Shown: in pieces, positions 34,502-47,190 of the stretch
Numbering within the stretch: the stretch's first letter is position 1
How the letters are laid out: each line of letters starts with the position of its first letter
Source: Plantago elongata
Lineage: Eukaryota; Streptophyta; Magnoliopsida; Lamiales; Plantaginaceae
Direction of reading: 5' to 3'
Assembly (NCBI GenBank): GCA_036897095.1
Contig: JAYMSP010000031.1
Span: 1-64,000, forward strand
Length of the DNA: 64,000 bases
The notes under the pieces: generated by a model
Databases searched by the model: none
What the model was told of the DNA's origin: nothing
The model's input: only the letters and a program-made list of their open reading frames with translations
Position numbers and translations under genes: made by a program

Positions 34502-35698
34502 TTATAGTGCTTTTTTTCATCTTTTACCATTTAAATATTTTACTATAACTCATGTAATACCAACAAAAAATAAATAATAATTTTGTTAAAAATATTGCTG
34601 TAAAGACTTGTGATATAAAGCGGAGTGAGTTGTTGATAAGATGAATTCCCCTGGTGCTAAAGCCTTTTGAACATTATGTGTAATTGTGCAAACACATGGT
34701 TTTTCTTGTTCACTAAGATTCCTCCAGCTTAACATGGATGGTTACATCAAGATCCAGGCGGAAAGGCATGGAAATTTCAGCCTCAATATGTAGAAACAAG
34801 ATTTCCTATAATTTCCTCATTGTCTATTTAATAATCTTATCTTATCGGCACATATGGCACACATCACCTTCCATATACAATTTAAAGTTTTCACTCGTAC
34901 GTACATCTATCCGTAACTCAAAAGCCCAATAACAGTGACATTTATTGAATATTGATGTTAGGATATTCCACTTTTGTTCTTCAGAATAATACTACTAATG
35001 ATTTGTACAAGCTACCTTTTCATGGCAATTTGAATCCACAAATTTGTTTATCATGCTTCTGGATAGGAATTCGATACTATTCTTTGTTTGGAAGTGATTT
35101 CTTAACCAAAATTTCATAATAACATTTATAACATGTTGCTTCAAATATTTGGAGTAGTGAATTCTTTTATTTTCTTTAGCTAGAAAACTTAAAGTTTCCC
35201 AAGTGGGAATCTAATGTTAAATTGTTTAGACTCGCACTCACCATGTGTTTAGCCGCTGCAGTATGTTTCTATAAAGTGATGCCCATAGTATAAGCCACGT
35301 CTACACTGCATATTGCAACTTATATGCTATCGTCCATGTAAGAAAAATGACCTTGTTATTAAATTAGAACTTGACTTTTGCTTTACCAATCATTATACGT
35401 CATCACTTGGCAATTCACTAAATTATAAGTTGAAGCATTCTTGGTACACAATACACTATGAAATTCATCTAAAATTTGACACATCATAAGTCGATCTAAT
35501 TAGGAACGGGAACAGACATAGATTATAAGAGTTCAAAAATTAACATACTCTGTCTGACTTCTAACTTTGTAATTTGAACAGAACCTGGATTTAAAAGTAC
35601 AGGTTGAAAATTATAGAAACAAGATCACTTCAAAAGTTAAGTGTAAACAACGAATGATTAGTATACAATGTAAACTCAGTAAACCAGGTTAAAAATAT

Positions 35699-37183
35699 TC
35701 AAAGATATCTAAATTTTAAACAATTCAAAATTTTAATCCTACACACCTTATTTAAATTACCAAAAGTATTAAATATAGAAAGATGATTTTTAAATTTTAA
35801 GGGAAAAACGCTCCCTATATCCCTAATTCCCTCGGGATTCCACCCGTTTCCGTAATCGAAGTAAAAATTATTGTTGTATATTCCTATCAGTGTCCGTGTT
35901 TGTCCTTTGAGCATTGCTAAAGTTGTCAAAATAATTAAACACAATCGTGATGAGAATAAAAATTCATTATTGTCAGTATGATACATTTTGCCTTCAGGGC
36001 TCCATAATACATCAGAATTATACAAACGTTCAGCCGTCTCATGACTATAATATTGTCCGCCCGACAAGGAGAACGAACTAAATCTAGAATCAGACTCAAA
36101 ACTAAATTCATCACTAGTCACTTCTTGAATTTCCTCATCTGCCCCTCCCAAGTCGAAATAACCCGAACGCACCGCCTCTTCGCCACCCCTCACCACCACC
36201 CACTCATCCGAAAATTCCCAATTCGGCCTGGCCCCCGATACCAAACCCCTAATCCTCTCCTCCACCCGCGAATTTGACTCCGGTCTCAAATTCAAATTCG
36301 AACCCATATCCTCCACGTCACTATCCACATCATCATAATTCAAACATACCCCATCCAACACACACCGTGGAGATAAACCGTTAACAGGCTCCTTTCTGGC
36401 ACACAGTGACACAAACGGGTGCCGAAGCAGCTGATCACAGCTCCACCTCTCTCTAAAATCCCTCCTAAAACACTTCTCCAAAAAATCACATCCTAAACTC
36501 GACATCTCCACCGGAAATTCCGGCCGCTCCTCAGACCACCCGATTCGCCTGATCGCCTCCGCTTCACCTCCCCACACCGGCGGCTTACCCGTCATCATCT
36601 CGATCACGGTACACCCCAGCGACCACACATCAGATTCCGGCCCCTGATATTCTCCCCTGATCACTTCTGGCGCCATCCAGAGTGGACTCCCACGTGTCTG
36701 TCCACGTGGAACCGACCCTTCCACGGCAGAACCAAAATCCGCCAGCTTGGCAGTCCCAAGGCCTAAAAGTACATTTCTGCCCTTGACGTCGCAATGTACG
36801 ATTCCTTTCGAGTGAATGTAGCTCAGACCCGATAGTAAGCACCACGTGTAGCTCGGAACCGATTCGGTTTCTCCTGCCAGGTCAGCAGCCGTGCCACCTG
36901 GCAGATACTCCATATGCAAATTCGTGTGTGACCCAGTCATGTCGTGTCCTAAATATTTCACGACGAACGGAGATGAGATTGATTTGAGGATTTCGATTTC
37001 GTTCTCGAGTGATTTGAGCTGCGAAGGCAAGCAGGCGCGTGAGTTGACGGACTTTACGGCGAAAACGGAGCCGTCGGAGATATTGAGTGCTAAATTCACT
37101 GTTCCGTTAGCTCCTCTGCCTATACATGCTCCCCTGACCCAATGCTTGGTTTCTGTTTCCATTGTTATACTATGGTTTGACAA
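35699..37183 (-). CDS. MAPKKK17/18-type protein kinase
   Basis: An intronless gene for a 494-residue Ser/Thr kinase of the plant MEKK-like MAPKKK subfamily, whose members phosphorylate MAPKKs, often in abscisic-acid or stress signalling. The kinase domain spans about residues 15-265: glycine loop GRGANGTV (22-29), VAIK-type Lys44, helix-C Glu62, catalytic loop HCDVKGRN (130-137), DFG (149-151), GSPLWMAPE. HCDVKGRN in place of HRDIKxxN is typical of this clade. The remaining 230 residues are acidic, then Ser-rich (residues about 360-375), with a short hydrophobic stretch LCLIILTTLAML. The last 60 or so residues look unusual and may be a recent extension. Met8 (METETK) is an equally good start. 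The coding part is markedly more GC-rich than its surroundings. Confidence 0.88.
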   Translation of the reverse strand: MSNHSITMETETKHWVRGACIGRGANGTVNLALNISDGSVFAVKSVNSRACLPSQLKSLENEIEILKSISSPFVVKYLGHDMTGSHTNLHMEYLPGGTAADLAGETESVPSYTWCLLSGLSYIHSKGIVHCDVKGRNVLLGLGTAKLADFGSAVEGSVPRGQTRGSPLWMAPEVIRGEYQGPESDVWSLGCTVIEMMTGKPPVWGGEAEAIRRIGWSEERPEFPVEMSSLGCDFLEKCFRRDFRERWSCDQLLRHPFVSLCARKEPVNGLSPRCVLDGVCLNYDDVDSDVEDMGSNLNLRPESNSRVEERIRGLVSGARPNWEFSDEWVVVRGGEEAVRSGYFDLGGADEEIQEVTSDEFSFESDSRFSSFSLSGGQYYSHETAERLYNSDVLWSPEGKMYHTDNNEFLFSSRLCLIILTTLAMLKGQTRTLIGIYNNNFYFDYGNGWNPEGIRDIGSVFPLKFKNHLSIFNTFGNLNKVCRIKILNCLKFRYL

Positions 37184-39154
37184 TATTGTAGTAGTATTGT
37201 TTGTTTGGTAGCTTGGTTTTGAGAGAAAATGAGTTGAGAGAGGTATTTATACTTGGAGTGGAAATGGGATGAAATACAGAATCCTGGTTTTTAATCCTTA
37301 TCCGGAATAGAATCGGTGTGATTCGGTTAATATTTGTGTTGTGGATTGTGACATAGAGAAAGTGTTTGTCTTGGTCTTGAATTCTTGAATTGATTTATTG
37401 GCTCAGGAGTTGACATGTCATTTGCTTCAGAATGTAGGAGTTAGGAGTTAGTTCGGAGAAACTGAGCTGGAACTTACTCCCACCAGTCCCGACTCCCAAC
37501 TTAACTTCTCATAATTCCGCACATAAATTTTAATTCTATGTTATATAACTTATCATGATATTAATATGAATAAATTTTTTAATAGACGGTCTCTATAACT
37601 TATCTAGAAACGGACTTATATTGTTAAAAAAATCATAAATATTATTAATCAAAACACTCATATTTTCAACATTTGAGTTTTTTATTACAATGTGACTTAT
37701 TTCATTAACAACATAAATATTTTAATTAATAGTGTTGGTGATTTTATTGGTATAATGAGTCATTTTTAAATAGAAACCGTCCCTCATGAGACTTTGTGTA
37801 GTAATATGTAGTAAAATGTTGTTTGATTGAATAAAATTGAAAAAATATTTATAAAGTTGGATATTTATTTTTCGTTTAAGATATGACAAGTTTTGGTAGA
37901 ATTGAAATTTCTCAAATTGAAATTGAGATCTACTAAATATACTGAGAATTATTGGATCATGTTTTTGGGCGAAATTACGTTTTATCGGTGCCAAGAATTG
38001 GTTTCTACTCTATCCAGAAAAGGCTTGGCTCGGTTAGCTAGAAATCGATGTCCCAAGTTATTGTCTAATGTGTGATGTGAGTGATCGACATTTGTCAAAT
38101 TTGTGTGATAGCTTTGTGATATAAGCTAAGGTAGATTGACCACATGATATATGATATGATAAGTGAGGATTCAATATTTGGAATGTGACCGATAGTTCCT
38201 AACAAATAGAGTATGTGTCCGGTTTTTGGAAGTCTTGGGAGATAGGATTACACTTTAGTGCATCTTATTGTTGAACAAGTGTTTAATTAGGTCAATTCAG
38301 TCAAGTTTGATCTTGACTCATGTTTCTTGCATTCACTATATTTGGAATTAGCTAACATGAATTTCAATTGCATCACTAGACATGTATAATTTGTAGATTA
38401 ACTATAATCAATATTCACCACTGGCAAACTATCTTTCTTATGTTTGACCTAAAGGAAGTCACTAGAACCACTAAAAATGAATTGCCGACACTACCACTCT
38501 AATCTAAAAAGTCTAATCAAATATATCATATTGAATTTAGGTTACGTCTAGGACAAATACACTAATAATGTTTTATATGGTGAAACATATAGAATATGAT
38601 GTTTATACGAATATTATAACATAAAATTTGAAAAGTCCCTTTGTCTAAAACACTGAAATTGAAAATATATCATTTTCAGTTGAGTTTTTGTACGATCCTT
38701 TTAAATACAACAATGTAATTGGAGTTTGTAGTCGAAAGCTCTCCACAACATTCTTTCTAATTCAATAATGCGATTTAGTACCGATAAATTGTGGATATGA
38801 ATTATCACTTTACATTCCTTGAAAAGCACAACCGCATTAGTATCGTATTTAAGGTAGTACGTAACATTTGACTTTTAACTCGTTATTACAAACTTATAAG
38901 CAACATGAGCTGACAAATAAATGCAGTAGGTAGCAAGGAGTCAAAAGGACCACAAAAAGCCCACACCGTCAACTTGCAAAAATCGAATGGCAGATGCAAA
39001 TACAACCCCTTCCTCTCCATTATTCATGCGACATTTTGCCCCTGCAAACATCTTGAAAGCCATCATTATCCACATTCACTTTCCTTTTCTTTTCTCCTCG
39101 TTTTACATTGTACAATCAACTTCAATCTTAATATTACTGTAATACATATACTTA

Positions 39155-39413
39155 CTCCGTTCCGAATTAAAATTTTCATATTCTATTTTAAATTATTTCA
39201 AATTCATTGTTTCATTTTCATATTTAATTATTTTTATATACTTCACAATTTAATATTATAATTCAAAAAAAATTCAATAGCTTCAATAAAACATGTGTTT
39301 GAATCTACAACCTTTATCTTTTTTACTTCAGTTTAATAAACATACATTACTTAATTATTCAAATAAAAATTGATATTTAGTTCCACAAAACTTCTAATTC
39401 GAAACGGAGGAAG
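39155..39413. mobile_element. Stowaway-like MITE
   Basis: 259 bp between TA dinucleotides (39153-39154 and 39414-39415). The ends CTCCGTTCCGAATTAAAAT and CTAATTCGAAACGGAGGAAG are inverted copies with few differences. Non-coding and AT-rich inside. Confidence 0.75.
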
Positions 39414-40585
39414 TATTTCACTCAAAGGCACCTTTATATATTTGGCCTCACTTTACTTATTGTTATTTGGTGTTCGAATTCAATCGTTGTTTTTAAAATC
39501 TTAGGTATGGGATGATGATTGAACTAAAATTTGTGGGGACGTGTTCGCTTTGTCGTGGAACTCAAATTGCAAGATTGATCTATTGGGTCGGTGTGTTTCC
39601 ACTCCTCTCCACATGTAGAGAAGAGATCGAATAATAAGATCCACTCAAACTTGATTTAATGTTAGTGTTAGGCCAGCAATTTTTGTGGCCCCTTTTTCAT
39701 ATCGTGGCTTATATCTCTTGGCTTGCATATGAGTTAAGAGAGGGAATAGGGTTCTATGTACTATACATTCACTGTGGGTTTGGTAAGTTGAAGAATGGTT
39801 CCAAGAACTCATGCTCAATTGATGTTTTCGTAACTGTGAGTTTATTTTGTGGAGATAATAAATAAATATTGTGAATCTAATTTTAAATTTAGCTCGTGTT
39901 AATTTATAATAGTCAGAAGCTAAAGTAATGAATTGACCGAAAGTACATATGAGAAAATGAGTTTACGACGTGTGTATGATTATATTCAATTTGGTGATAA
40001 ATGGAACACCAGTTGAGTCAGAGAGCATGCTCAAATTTCATTGATTTAAGGCTTTTGAGTTGTACTTCTAAGAGTTAGGCACACGTTGATGTGTGGATGT
40101 AATGTGTTGGATTAGTTCGGGAATCAATGATTCGGTAAATTGAACTAAAAGGATCGATCAAAGATAAGATGCCAAATGCATAGCATGAATTTGCAAGCAT
40201 TTGCCAACTTCCAGACAATTACAGATTTGTCAAGGAAAATGTGTTTTTTAGGTGATCAATCTGGTACTCTTAATCTCCACGACAAATTATTCTGGTCAAG
40301 TCAACAAGCTAGCCATTATTATCAAAGGAGATTCCATCTGATCATGTATGCATGAATCATGATCATTAGAAGTCGATTGGTAAATAAGTACCGCATGATG
40401 AAACCCTTATTCATTGTTAATTTACAAACTATCTTTTCGTGTATTCCACTTTCACACATCACTCTTTGGAAAATGTCAAACTTGTATGCAATTAATACAA
40501 GTAAAATACAAAATAAATACTTTATTTATATGTCATGTATAATGAAAGCATTTTAACGTGGTCACATCCAATAGAATTACTTTAA

Positions 40586-40932
40586 GAGCATTAGTTATAG
40601 GACTCTCGAAATAATGCATATACTAAAATTTAAGATAAAAACAAATAATAAAGTGTTAAAATGTCAAAATCTTAACAATTCTAAAATGTTATGGCCCACA
40701 AAATTTTAATCTTTGAAAACTCCTAAAATATTGCTCAAAGATAAGGAGCTACTATAATTTTTTAAAGAGTAAATTTTGTGGGCCATATACCAATTTGGTA
40801 CTTTTATGCATAAAATAAAAGTATTACATTTTTTGTACAATATATAAGGAGATTAATTATGAGAGAGGAGATGAATTAATATGTATTTTGAGGAGGAAAT
40901 TTTAGAACTCCTACAACTAAAATTCTAAATTG
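40586..40932. mobile_element. MITE with internal hairpin
   Basis: About 345 bp. Imperfect inverted ends carry TTAGTTATAGGACTCTC on the left and TTAGTTGTAGGAGTTCT as the reverse complement of the right. Inside, TATGGCCCACAAAATTTT and AAATTTTGTGGGCCATAT form a second perfect inverted pair. The superfamily is not determined. Confidence 0.55.
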
Positions 40933-43900
40933 ATTATACGTCGAAATAATATTTTTTTTTAATTAATTGAACAAATTCAGCGAGTGAGTCACACTTTCCG
41001 GTGAATATTTTTTTAATTTGAGCACTATTGGAATAAGGCTTTCCACTGGGATTTTTATCACTAACATCTTTCCAGAAAAAAAAAACCATCTAATAGGAAT
41101 TCATGGACTACTACATACATGCTACTACTCCATGGTGATGAGCTACTAATTAGTTACTCATGAAAAATCTTGACTTCTTGTATTGTGAATAATGCAACCC
41201 TCACAAAAAAAATGGTAATTTAGAGGGTGATCCTTGGCTAACAAATCTCCAATTTATGGAATAATTAGAGATTAATTTAGAGCCAATGACCCTATATCTA
41301 ACTCAATTGGACATATTCAGCGACTCTTAACTCGTTCTATCAAACCAAAACAAAATGAAATCTAAAATGGATTCGGAGTCGTGTTTTTGTTTTCCTCAGT
41401 TTCTGTCGTCTTGTTTATTAATTATTGTAACACGGGAATTATGCCATTTCACGACCCCATATTCATTCAATTATCTTACCACATATTATCCAATCGTATC
41501 TTCTGCAGGAAAAGTCATTTCACCACGTTGTCTCTCTTTCCGTTTTAATTTGGACACTACCTATGCATTGTGGACTGCCTTAAATCCACCCAATTTTGTG
41601 ATCTTAACCAGACAATACGTATGTTTTAGGAAATAGCAAAATGAAGTTAAAATGATATAAACACCAAGGCAAGTAGGCAGGCAAACACAGCTTTCATGTC
41701 TATATACACGATGTGCTAAAATGAAGTTATAACCAGCAGGGATGAATTCAGGAAATCTTTAACTCTAAGCCAAGCCTACACATGCCATTACTATGTAGTA
41801 TGTACTGCCATTCAAAGTTTCACTTCAAATCAAAAGTGGGATATAGTAACATGAAAGCACTTGCTTCATCAACAGGTACAATATGTGTTTCTAGAGGAGA
41901 TGCAGAAACAGGATATCATAATTTATAACCAAATGATACCATCTAGATGTTAAGAGCAAGTATAGAATGCAACAACAGTACCTACATGATACAGAGTACA
42001 TATGGAGTTCAAACCTCAAACATCTCCTGAAGAAAAAGCAAGTAATCACCAGTGTTTGAATTTGGCGCCTTAATTCTTGAGAACTTGAGGGATGGCTTCA
42101 AAGATGAGCAAAAGACAACCAAACCTAGCAGCTTAACTTGAGAATCAACCTGCAATGTAAACATATGTGATGAAATTAAAACTGGAATTTTAGCGCTTTT
42201 GAATCTATAGCACCGCTAAGAGCCTATTCTCCTTGAAATGATAAAAGTTATGTGTTTTTTCTTTACTATGTGTCAATTGTGATGTCATATTTCTCGGCAT
42301 GTCAATAACTCATTATTTGCAATCTTTATTGAAGGAGCGTATTGAAGTGATATGTGAGGAAGTGTAGCCCATAAGTGAACTATATTCACCATATTAAGTA
42401 TCATTTCTCCATTTTTGTATAAAACTGAAATGAGTCTTTCAAAGTTGGGGGGAAATATCATACTCTGTGGATCAGCTTACAAGTTTATGCAAGGTATTTG
42501 TAATTTCCTGAAAACGTAGGGCAGGTGTAACTTATCTGCTTCTATGTGAGACTCAAAAGAAGAGAGTGAATGTTTTTCTTCATGTTACATTCTGTCTACA
42601 GAGAAAACACTAATTCTAAGGAACCCTACAGAAATTAGCAAATACTAACTCAAGAACCAAACATATGCATATGACGGGGACAGTTACAACCAGGTAGAAG
42701 GAATTACTCTATTTCATACAGGATGGAAGAATTACACGGCATACTCAACAATACGATTCAGATTTCAAAGCGCATGCATGCCTAGAAGAGGTCCTAGATG
42801 AATACCAGAACAAATATCCAACTTACTTTTACGTACCTCCGCATCATATCTAAAAATCAAAAGCGTTGGACTTTGCTGCAGCATCTCCAGTAAATCAGCA
42901 ACCACTCAGGTACTGAATAAGTACTTCAAGAGCCTAGTTCGACATTGAGTTAATAGTATAAAAAGTTTCAATCCCAAGCATTTCACACTCAGCTTAGATA
43001 TATTAGTGTGCTTGTTTTAATGCAACAACTACAACTACTCGACTTCAGTGAACTGATTCTGCGAGAAGTAGGCCGCAAGTCAATCTATTTATGCCAATGT
43101 TTTCCCCTGCAGAATATCAATGAAAAGGGATAAGTTTTGGTGAACCCATAAGAGCAAACAATTAAGATTAGTTGCATATTGAATGCTGTTAGATGGCTTA
43201 GTTCAAGAGGACCTGAATCCAAGACCAGCATAAGAGTTTCTCTTGATGTCCAATGCATCTTTCATAGGCATTTAAAAATGCCAAAATTCCAGGTTGATAA
43301 ATATATGCAAAGGCAGCATATACTAATCATCTGTATTGTATCCTCATGTAAAAAATGTCCCGCCCTCTGTTGCGGTGTGATACTTAGTAGCAGTCATAGC
43401 CTTGACTCCACGTTACCCTAACTTCAAATCACGTAAACTGATCACGAACATGTCACAAGTCTCATTCTTTTGCAACAGATAATGAGTACGGCTAGAAATC
43501 ATCCCAGCTAGACGCAACAGTACTTAAGCCACTGGATCCAAGAACATAGAGCACATATCTACCCATCACTTAAAATATCTTACTCTGAGATTCCAAGTAG
43601 GTACTCAAGACAAATTTGGGAATATGGATATAGGATATTGATGTCATTAATATACATTTTGAATGTCTCACTGCAAAACATAATGCAATTTCAAGACACC
43701 CTCATTGCCATGTAATCGCACCATTCAGACATGGTTAGTCATCTTTCCAAAGAAAATCTCAACTTTATATCATGTACATTCTAACCAAAATAGAAATCTG
43801 CAAAGATCGTTCCAGAGAAACTAATAGATGCAACAACGATTACAAAAACGCGAAACATCAAGCCAATAATCTGAATGAATTAACGGAAAGTGCCCATCAG

Positions 43901-43961
43901 ATCTGCAGTGGCTACCTATTGTTGGTATTAAAATCAAACATTAAAAGAAGCTTACAATCAA

Positions 43962-45356
43962 TTAAGATATTCTGACAATCATTTTGTTTTTCTTGCCGGC
44001 TGATATAAGAATAACCTTCCCGTCAATAATATCCTCAGGCTCAATCTTCTTCGCATCACTATCAATCCTGCTATTATTCAAGTAAAGCCCACCCTGCTTA
44101 AGCAAACGCCGTGCAGCAGATTTACTCTCAAGCAAACCAGTGGAGACCGATAAATCAACCAGGGAGCTGTTCAACACCAGCTCCAGTCCTAAATCACAAG
44201 ACGGGACATCCTCCGCAATAGTCTGTATAGTATTCCAATCTAATTTAGTCTCCGCGCCAGGTCTCAGAGCCTCAGTAGCCTTAATAGCCTCACTAAGCCC
44301 CTCTTCCCCATGAACAAACCTTGTAACCTCCTCAGCAAGCCTCCGTTGAGCCGTATTAGGGACATAATTATCTCCTTTCATCCCTCTCTCAATCTGTCCA
44401 ATCTCTTCCATACTCACAAACGTTAATATCTTAAGAAACCTAACAACATCCGCATCACTAACTGAGAAAAAGTACTGATAAAACTGGTACGGCGAGAGGA
44501 ACGCAGGCGATAGCCATATCGCTCCATCCTCCGATTTCCCAAACTTCGTCCCATCAGACTTAAGCAGAAGAGGGAACGTGAGTCCGTACGCCCCTTCCGT
44601 CTGCAGAATCCTCCGTATGAGATCCGTTCCAGCCGTAATATTACCCCACTGATCACTCCCCCCAACCTGAACATTCACCCCCTCGTCCCGGAACAAATAC
44701 AGATAATCATACCCCTGCAACAGCTGATAAGTAAACTCAGTGTAGCTCATCCCTTGCTCCGAATCAAGCCTCCTTCGAACACTCTCTTTCGACATCATAA
44801 CCCCCATCCTCGCATACTTACCAACATCCTTAAGGAAATCCAGCAGCTTCACATCCTTCCACCAATCGTAATTATCCATTATCTCAAACGAATTCGTCGA
44901 TTCTCGACCTAAAATGCTAGTAATTGTACCAGATATCGCCGATATGTTACGGTCTAGTGTTGAATCGTCCAAATAAGGCTTCTCGCGGCTCTTTCCGGAC
45001 GGGTCGCCTACTCGTCCGGTGGCTCCGCCAACAAGGGCGACGGCACGGTGGCCACAGCGGAGGAACCAGGAGAGGATGATTATGCCGAGGAGGTTTCCGA
45101 GATGGAGGCTTTCTGCGGTAGGGTCGAAACCGCAGTAGACTCTGAGCTGCTGCTGTTGATTTGTAGAGTCTCTGATAGCTTCGCTGGTGAGAGAGTCGAC
45201 GAGACCTCTCTCTTCGAGAATCTCCACCACATTGCGCCGTGAACAGTGTAACCGGCGAGGAGTTGGGGTGAACCGCCGGTGGGAGGGGAGAGGGAAGTGG
45301 GTTCGCCGGAAGCCGTGGGTGAGGTCCGTGAGGATATTAGCGGCGGCGTAAGCCAT
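43962..45356 (-). CDS. EMB2768: Tyrosyl-tRNA synthetase, organellar (bacterial type)
   Basis: An intronless 464-residue gene for the class-Ic synthetase that charges tRNA-Tyr in plastids and mitochondria. Residues 1 to about 40 are rich in Arg, Ser, Thr and Pro with hardly any acidic residues, a typical organelle-targeting peptide. The Rossmann fold follows: YCGFDPTAESLHLGN with the HIGH-type motif HLGN at 85-88, GGATGRVGDPSGKS, the tRNA-Tyr/tyrosine pocket segment QLLQGYDYLYL, VGGSDQWGNI, and the KMSKS-type loop KFGKS near residue 270. The C-terminal S4-like RNA-binding domain begins about residue 395 (LLESKSAARRLLKQGGLYLNN). It is complete and close to bacterial length plus the transit peptide. 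Assignment to the Arabidopsis EMB2768 orthologue is by family recall. Confidence 0.93.
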   Translation of the reverse strand: MAYAAANILTDLTHGFRRTHFPLPSHRRFTPTPRRLHCSRRNVVEILEERGLVDSLTSEAIRDSTNQQQQLRVYCGFDPTAESLHLGNLLGIIILSWFLRCGHRAVALVGGATGRVGDPSGKSREKPYLDDSTLDRNISAISGTITSILGRESTNSFEIMDNYDWWKDVKLLDFLKDVGKYARMGVMMSKESVRRRLDSEQGMSYTEFTYQLLQGYDYLYLFRDEGVNVQVGGSDQWGNITAGTDLIRRILQTEGAYGLTFPLLLKSDGTKFGKSEDGAIWLSPAFLSPYQFYQYFFSVSDADVVRFLKILTFVSMEEIGQIERGMKGDNYVPNTAQRRLAEEVTRFVHGEEGLSEAIKATEALRPGAETKLDWNTIQTIAEDVPSCDLGLELVLNSSLVDLSVSTGLLESKSAARRLLKQGGLYLNNSRIDSDAKKIEPEDIIDGKVILISAGKKNKMIVRIS

Positions 45357-46500
45357 TGGTGACTTGAGTTGTTTTATCTTCTTTGTTGTACTCGTAACTC
45401 GTGTCTTTAGACCCGGTCTAATTGACCCGAACTCTCCAGTTAATTGGAAACATAACTATGCTAATTTCATAATTCAAATTTTATTTAATACATACTATGC
45501 TAATATATGAAATGGGTACAATCAAATTATATTTGTATCCGTAATTCATTTTATAATTTTTAATGGTTAAATTGTGTTTGATCAAATTTTTTATTGTCAA
45601 GATACTTTTAGTTCATTAAATTTTCATTCCAACGTATGTTGGATATTCTATTATACGACTCTAACCTCCAAAAATTAATTGAGACCGTGTTAATAAATTA
45701 ATGAGTATGCGACGCTAATATCTTAGTTGATCGACGGAGAATTATACTATGAGATAGGATTATTCTCAAATGTTGAATATATTTCATGTGTTATTTTCAA
45801 TAGTATTAGTATCATACATCTAATCGTGATAAATATTTTTTTCTATTTAAATGACGACGTGCATGACATTCCAGTTGGTCACCCATTATAGGATTGTTCC
45901 ACAACAAACACTCTTAACTATAAATTTTCATCATATGTGAATTTTCAAAAATAAAAATGCAAGTATGAGCATCATTCTCAATTCTTTTAAGTTATTTGAA
46001 TTGACTTATAATTCTAAGGTGTTATATTCAACCCTGTTAAATTGTGCAACGTCTCCACCTTACTATATGGTCCGATCAACCGTCCTGAGGGTTTTGGATT
46101 CGTTCGGCTCCGATACCAGTTATAATGACGCAGCCCATCAGGGATCCGGATTCGTTACAATAAGTGTGTTCAATACTTCAATTATTTTACTATTACTTAA
46201 AAGATAAACAAATAAAAAATAAAACAATCTTGGAGGAATTTTCCTCAACTTTTTACAAGTTTGGTTCAGTGTTATTGGACCGTAAACAACCCGCCTAGTA
46301 CTGTTAAAAAAAAACTGGCCTAGTATTTTCTCAAGGCCCAGGCCCAACTGGCAAACCCATAGCCCATCCAACCCAGCCATTCCATCTAAGTGGAGACTCT
46401 CCGAGCTACCTACCATTCAGTAATTTTCTCATCAATCACTTCTCCCTTCTTGTGCCTGAGACAGATAGAGAGAGAAAACACTGCGACCTAAAAAAAGAAA
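45357..46500. other. Divergent intergenic region TyrRS/ATP synthase subunit
   Basis: About 1.1 kb holding the promoters of two oppositely oriented genes. AT-rich in the middle. Near the ATP synthase gene are two abutting GGCCCA motifs (46335-46346). No further gene. Confidence 0.55.
46335..46346 (-). promoter_or_regulatory. Paired site II elements (TGGGCC) before ATP synthase gene
   Basis: GGCCCAGGCCCA reads as two TGGGCC elements on the minus strand, about 155 bp before the start codon. Site II motifs bound by TCP factors are characteristic of promoters of plant nuclear genes for mitochondrial respiratory proteins and ribosomal proteins. The fit with the gene is good; function is inferred. 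Confidence 0.55.
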
Positions 46501-46748
46501 ATGTTTAGGAAATTCGATCCATGGCCAGTGTTCTTCAAGAGAGAGTTCAACCGCAATTGGCCGTTCCTTATGGGATTCGCCGTCACAGGAGCCATCATCA
46601 CCAAATTCACCTTGGGGCTTACCGGTTTGTGCTATAACTTTCTGGATTTTTTTCAGTTTTGATTCTCTTCCTTTTACTGAATCAGCTCTGTGATTTTTCA
46701 GAGGAAGATAAGAAGAATTCGAAGTTCTATCAGAGGCACCAAAAATAG
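46501..46748 (+). CDS. Mitochondrial ATP synthase 6-kDa subunit
   Basis: Exons 46501-46624 and 46702-46748 encode a 56-residue protein. It begins MFRKFDPWPVFFKREF, then a membrane segment at about residues 20-40 (WPFLMGFAVTGAIITKFTLG), and ends LTEEDKKNSKFYQRHQK. This matches the small plant-specific 6-kDa subunit of the F1Fo ATP synthase, an Fo-associated inner-membrane protein without a cleaved presequence. The 77-bp intron is phase 1 with GT-AG ends, and splicing restores GAG. A further exon in the 3' untranslated region is plausible: TTTTTGCAG at about 48249-48257 is followed by a stretch ending near an AATAAA-like motif at 48480. Confidence 0.9.
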
Positions 46749-46836
46749 AATCCTCAAAAGTAAGATTCCAATCTGAGTTTAAGACCTACCTGTTTATGAG
46801 TAAATGTGGATCTGGATTTTAATATTTATGTATTTA

Positions 46837-47190
46837 ATTGTTTCGTGAAGCGATTGTTGTGATTTTAGGACTCCGATCTTTTATGTACGCGTGTGTTTAC
46901 CTGTGTAGTCATATGTTGTCACGGCATTTTTTCAAAGGATTGAATTATTTGGTTACAAACATTATAATGTTTTGCCTACGGACATATGTATTGCAGAGTC
47001 CACCTGCATTTGATTGTTTAGCGAAGCTATTGTTGTGATTTTAAAACTCCAATCTTTTATGTACGCGTGTTTACCTGTGTAGTCATATGTTGTTACGGCA
47101 TCTTTTCAAAGGATTGAATTATTTGGTTGCAAACACTGAATAATGTTTTGCCTACGGACATATGTTTTGGAGAGTCCACCTGCATTTGAT
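46837..47190. repeat. 176-bp tandem duplication
   Basis: Two copies, the second starting at 47013 (ATTGTTTCGTGAAGCGATTG and ATTGTTTAGCGAAGCTATTG), with scattered differences and small indels. The right half (GTTTTGCCTACGGACATATG, AGTCCACCTGCATTTGATT) also occurs at about 50590 in the MetRS gene. Confidence 0.85.

Larger units (their letters stand above)
33531..35698. other. Intergenic region SMC6 relic/MAPKKK
   Basis: No gene supported. Contains a 54-bp tandem duplication (34288-34395) and a Tourist-like MITE (34401-34501) directly next to it. The right part carries the 3' side of the minus-strand kinase gene. Confidence 0.6.
37184..43961. other. Long intergenic region MAPKKK/TyrRS
   Basis: 6.8 kb with no coding sequence that I trust. 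It contains the MAPKKK promoter, a possible Mutator-like MITE remnant (about 37588-37795, GACGGTCTCTATAA against GACGGTTTCTATTT in inverted orientation), a Stowaway-like MITE (39155-39413), and a hairpin MITE (40586-40932). The part from about 41.7 to 43.9 kb is less AT-rich and could hold a long, possibly spliced, 3' untranslated region of the TyrRS gene or a non-coding transcript; nothing in it proves this. Confidence 0.5.

Noticed and set aside
37588-37795. Mutator-like MITE upstream of the MAPKKK
   Set aside because: The inverted GACGGTCTCTATAA/GACGGTTTCTATTT pairing is suggestive, but no target duplication or clear ends were found, so it is only mentioned in the intergenic entry.
41355-43421. 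Open frames at 41.4 and 43.2 kb as small genes
   Set aside because: Composition is like intergenic DNA, with no domain, no homologue that I recognise and no splice partners; the area may be downstream transcript of TyrRS.
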